A stretch of 14,748 nucleotides of DNA, taken from the NCBI GenBank assembly GCA_964353865.1, contig CAYGXJ010000038.1:1-14748 (forward strand). The letters run 5' to 3'. The notes under the pieces are model-generated. The model did not search any database. It was not told the DNA's origin and saw nothing but the letters and a program-made list of their open reading frames with translations. Origin of the DNA: RBG-16-64-43 sp964353865. Its GTDB lineage: Bacteria > Chloroflexota > Anaerolineae > Anaerolineales > RBG-16-64-43. This document shows positions 14,510-14,748 of this stretch, piece after piece (position 1 is the stretch's first letter; each line of letters begins with the position of its first letter). Position numbers and translations under genes: made by a program.

Positions 14510-14532
14510 GCGGGCGCCATTAGGGCGCCCGC
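14510..14532 (-). terminator. GC-rich hairpin between the cytochrome end and the aminopeptidase
   Basis: GCGGGCGCC (14510-14518) pairs with GGCGCCCGC (14524-14532) around a 5-base loop. It lies 94 bp after the stop of the upstream minus-strand gene and about 130 bp before the aminopeptidase start. No U-run follows on the minus strand. It is probably a terminator for the cytochrome gene, but could be a leader element of the aminopeptidase. Confidence 0.4.
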
Positions 14533-14626
14533 CCCCGCCTGTGCTTGACTCTTGCCCTCCCTAAACTCAAGGGGGCTGCCCCTTTTGGGACGGCCCCGAG
14601 GGATTCACGAGGTCGTCGCGGGGCGT

Positions 14627-14748
14627 CTACGGGGCAGGGGCGCTCGCTGGAGCGGCCGCTTGTAGCGCCGCAAGCTGTGCCTGGCGAGCCAGGTCGGTGG
14701 CGGCGGCCAGGATGCGCAATGCCTCCTCGGGATTGTGGAAGCCCATGC
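14627..14748 (-). CDS. C-terminal fragment of a probable multihaem cytochrome (NrfA-like), partial
   Basis: A minus-strand reading frame enters from the right edge and ends at TAG (14629-14627). The visible 39 residues read MGFHNPEEALRILAAATDLA and then RQAQLAALQAAAPASAPAP. The GFHNPEEAL...L..A..LA pattern resembles the C-terminal end of ammonia-forming cytochrome c nitrite reductases and related multihaem cytochromes, where that His is a haem axial ligand and a helix follows. No CxxCH motif lies in the visible part, so the call rests on this short stretch. The first Met is probably internal. If correct, the gene would act outside the membrane in nitrite or other respiratory reduction. Confidence 0.45.
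   Translation of the reverse strand, partial: MGFHNPEEALRILAAATDLARQAQLAALQAAAPASAPAP

Noticed and set aside
14377..14520. N-terminal extension of the M29 aminopeptidase
   Set aside because: Family similarity begins at MADQRLDLLAALLVNYS, and a ribosome binding site lies directly before the ATG at 14376.
14568..14600. Interrupted G/C stem near AGGGGGCTGCCCCTTTTGGG considered as a terminator
   Set aside because: The pairing has an internal loop and short arms, and the clean 9-bp hairpin at 14510-14532 is a better candidate.

Overview
The window is a high-GC, densely coded bacterial segment. It contains no rRNA, tRNA, CRISPR array, insertion sequence or phage gene that I can recognise. Several features suggest a member of the Chloroflexota: a TPR-like head joined through one membrane segment and a Thr-Pro linker to an extracellular zincin domain, a WD40 lipoprotein with a Pro/Thr-rich stalk, and the general GC and codon style. 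This is an inference from protein style, not from a marker gene.

Layout. (1) Plus strand, 1-5411: the last codons of an unidentified upstream gene, an FGGY carbohydrate kinase, and a soluble homologue of sphingosine-1-phosphate lyase, closed by a strong 15-bp hairpin. A separate transcription unit follows with a membrane-anchored putative metallopeptidase and its own hairpin. (2) Minus strand, 8616 down to 5451: a metal-uptake operon, Fur/Zur regulator then ZnuA-, ZnuC- and ZnuB-like proteins, with overlapping or nearly touching genes. Upstream of it is a good sigma-70-type promoter (TTGACC, 17 bp, TAGAAT) and a TGAA-N7-TTCA dyad on the predicted transcription start. (3) Minus strand, 11690 down to 8685: a two-helix membrane protein, a serine esterase of the phospholipase/carboxylesterase family, and a WD40 lipoprotein with about fourteen blades, tightly packed. 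(4) Plus strand, about 12022-13183: a flavin-reductase-like protein followed by an AMMECR1-family protein. (5) Minus strand, 14748 down to 13273: the C-terminal end of a probable multihaem cytochrome (NrfA-like, partial), then an M29 aminopeptidase.

How the genes fit together. The clearest functional unit is the zinc or manganese uptake operon with its own regulator and probable autoregulation. The kinase/lyase pair may be a small catabolic module: the lyase family cleaves phosphorylated 2-amino-alcohols and the adjacent kinase could supply a phosphorylated substrate, but the sequence does not identify the substrate. The remaining genes are housekeeping or accessory functions. I see no defence system or clearly unprecedented machinery. 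The least explained parts are the TPR-membrane-zincin chimera, the double-propeller lipoprotein operon, and the roughly 370-bp gap with stacked hairpins at 11691-12062.
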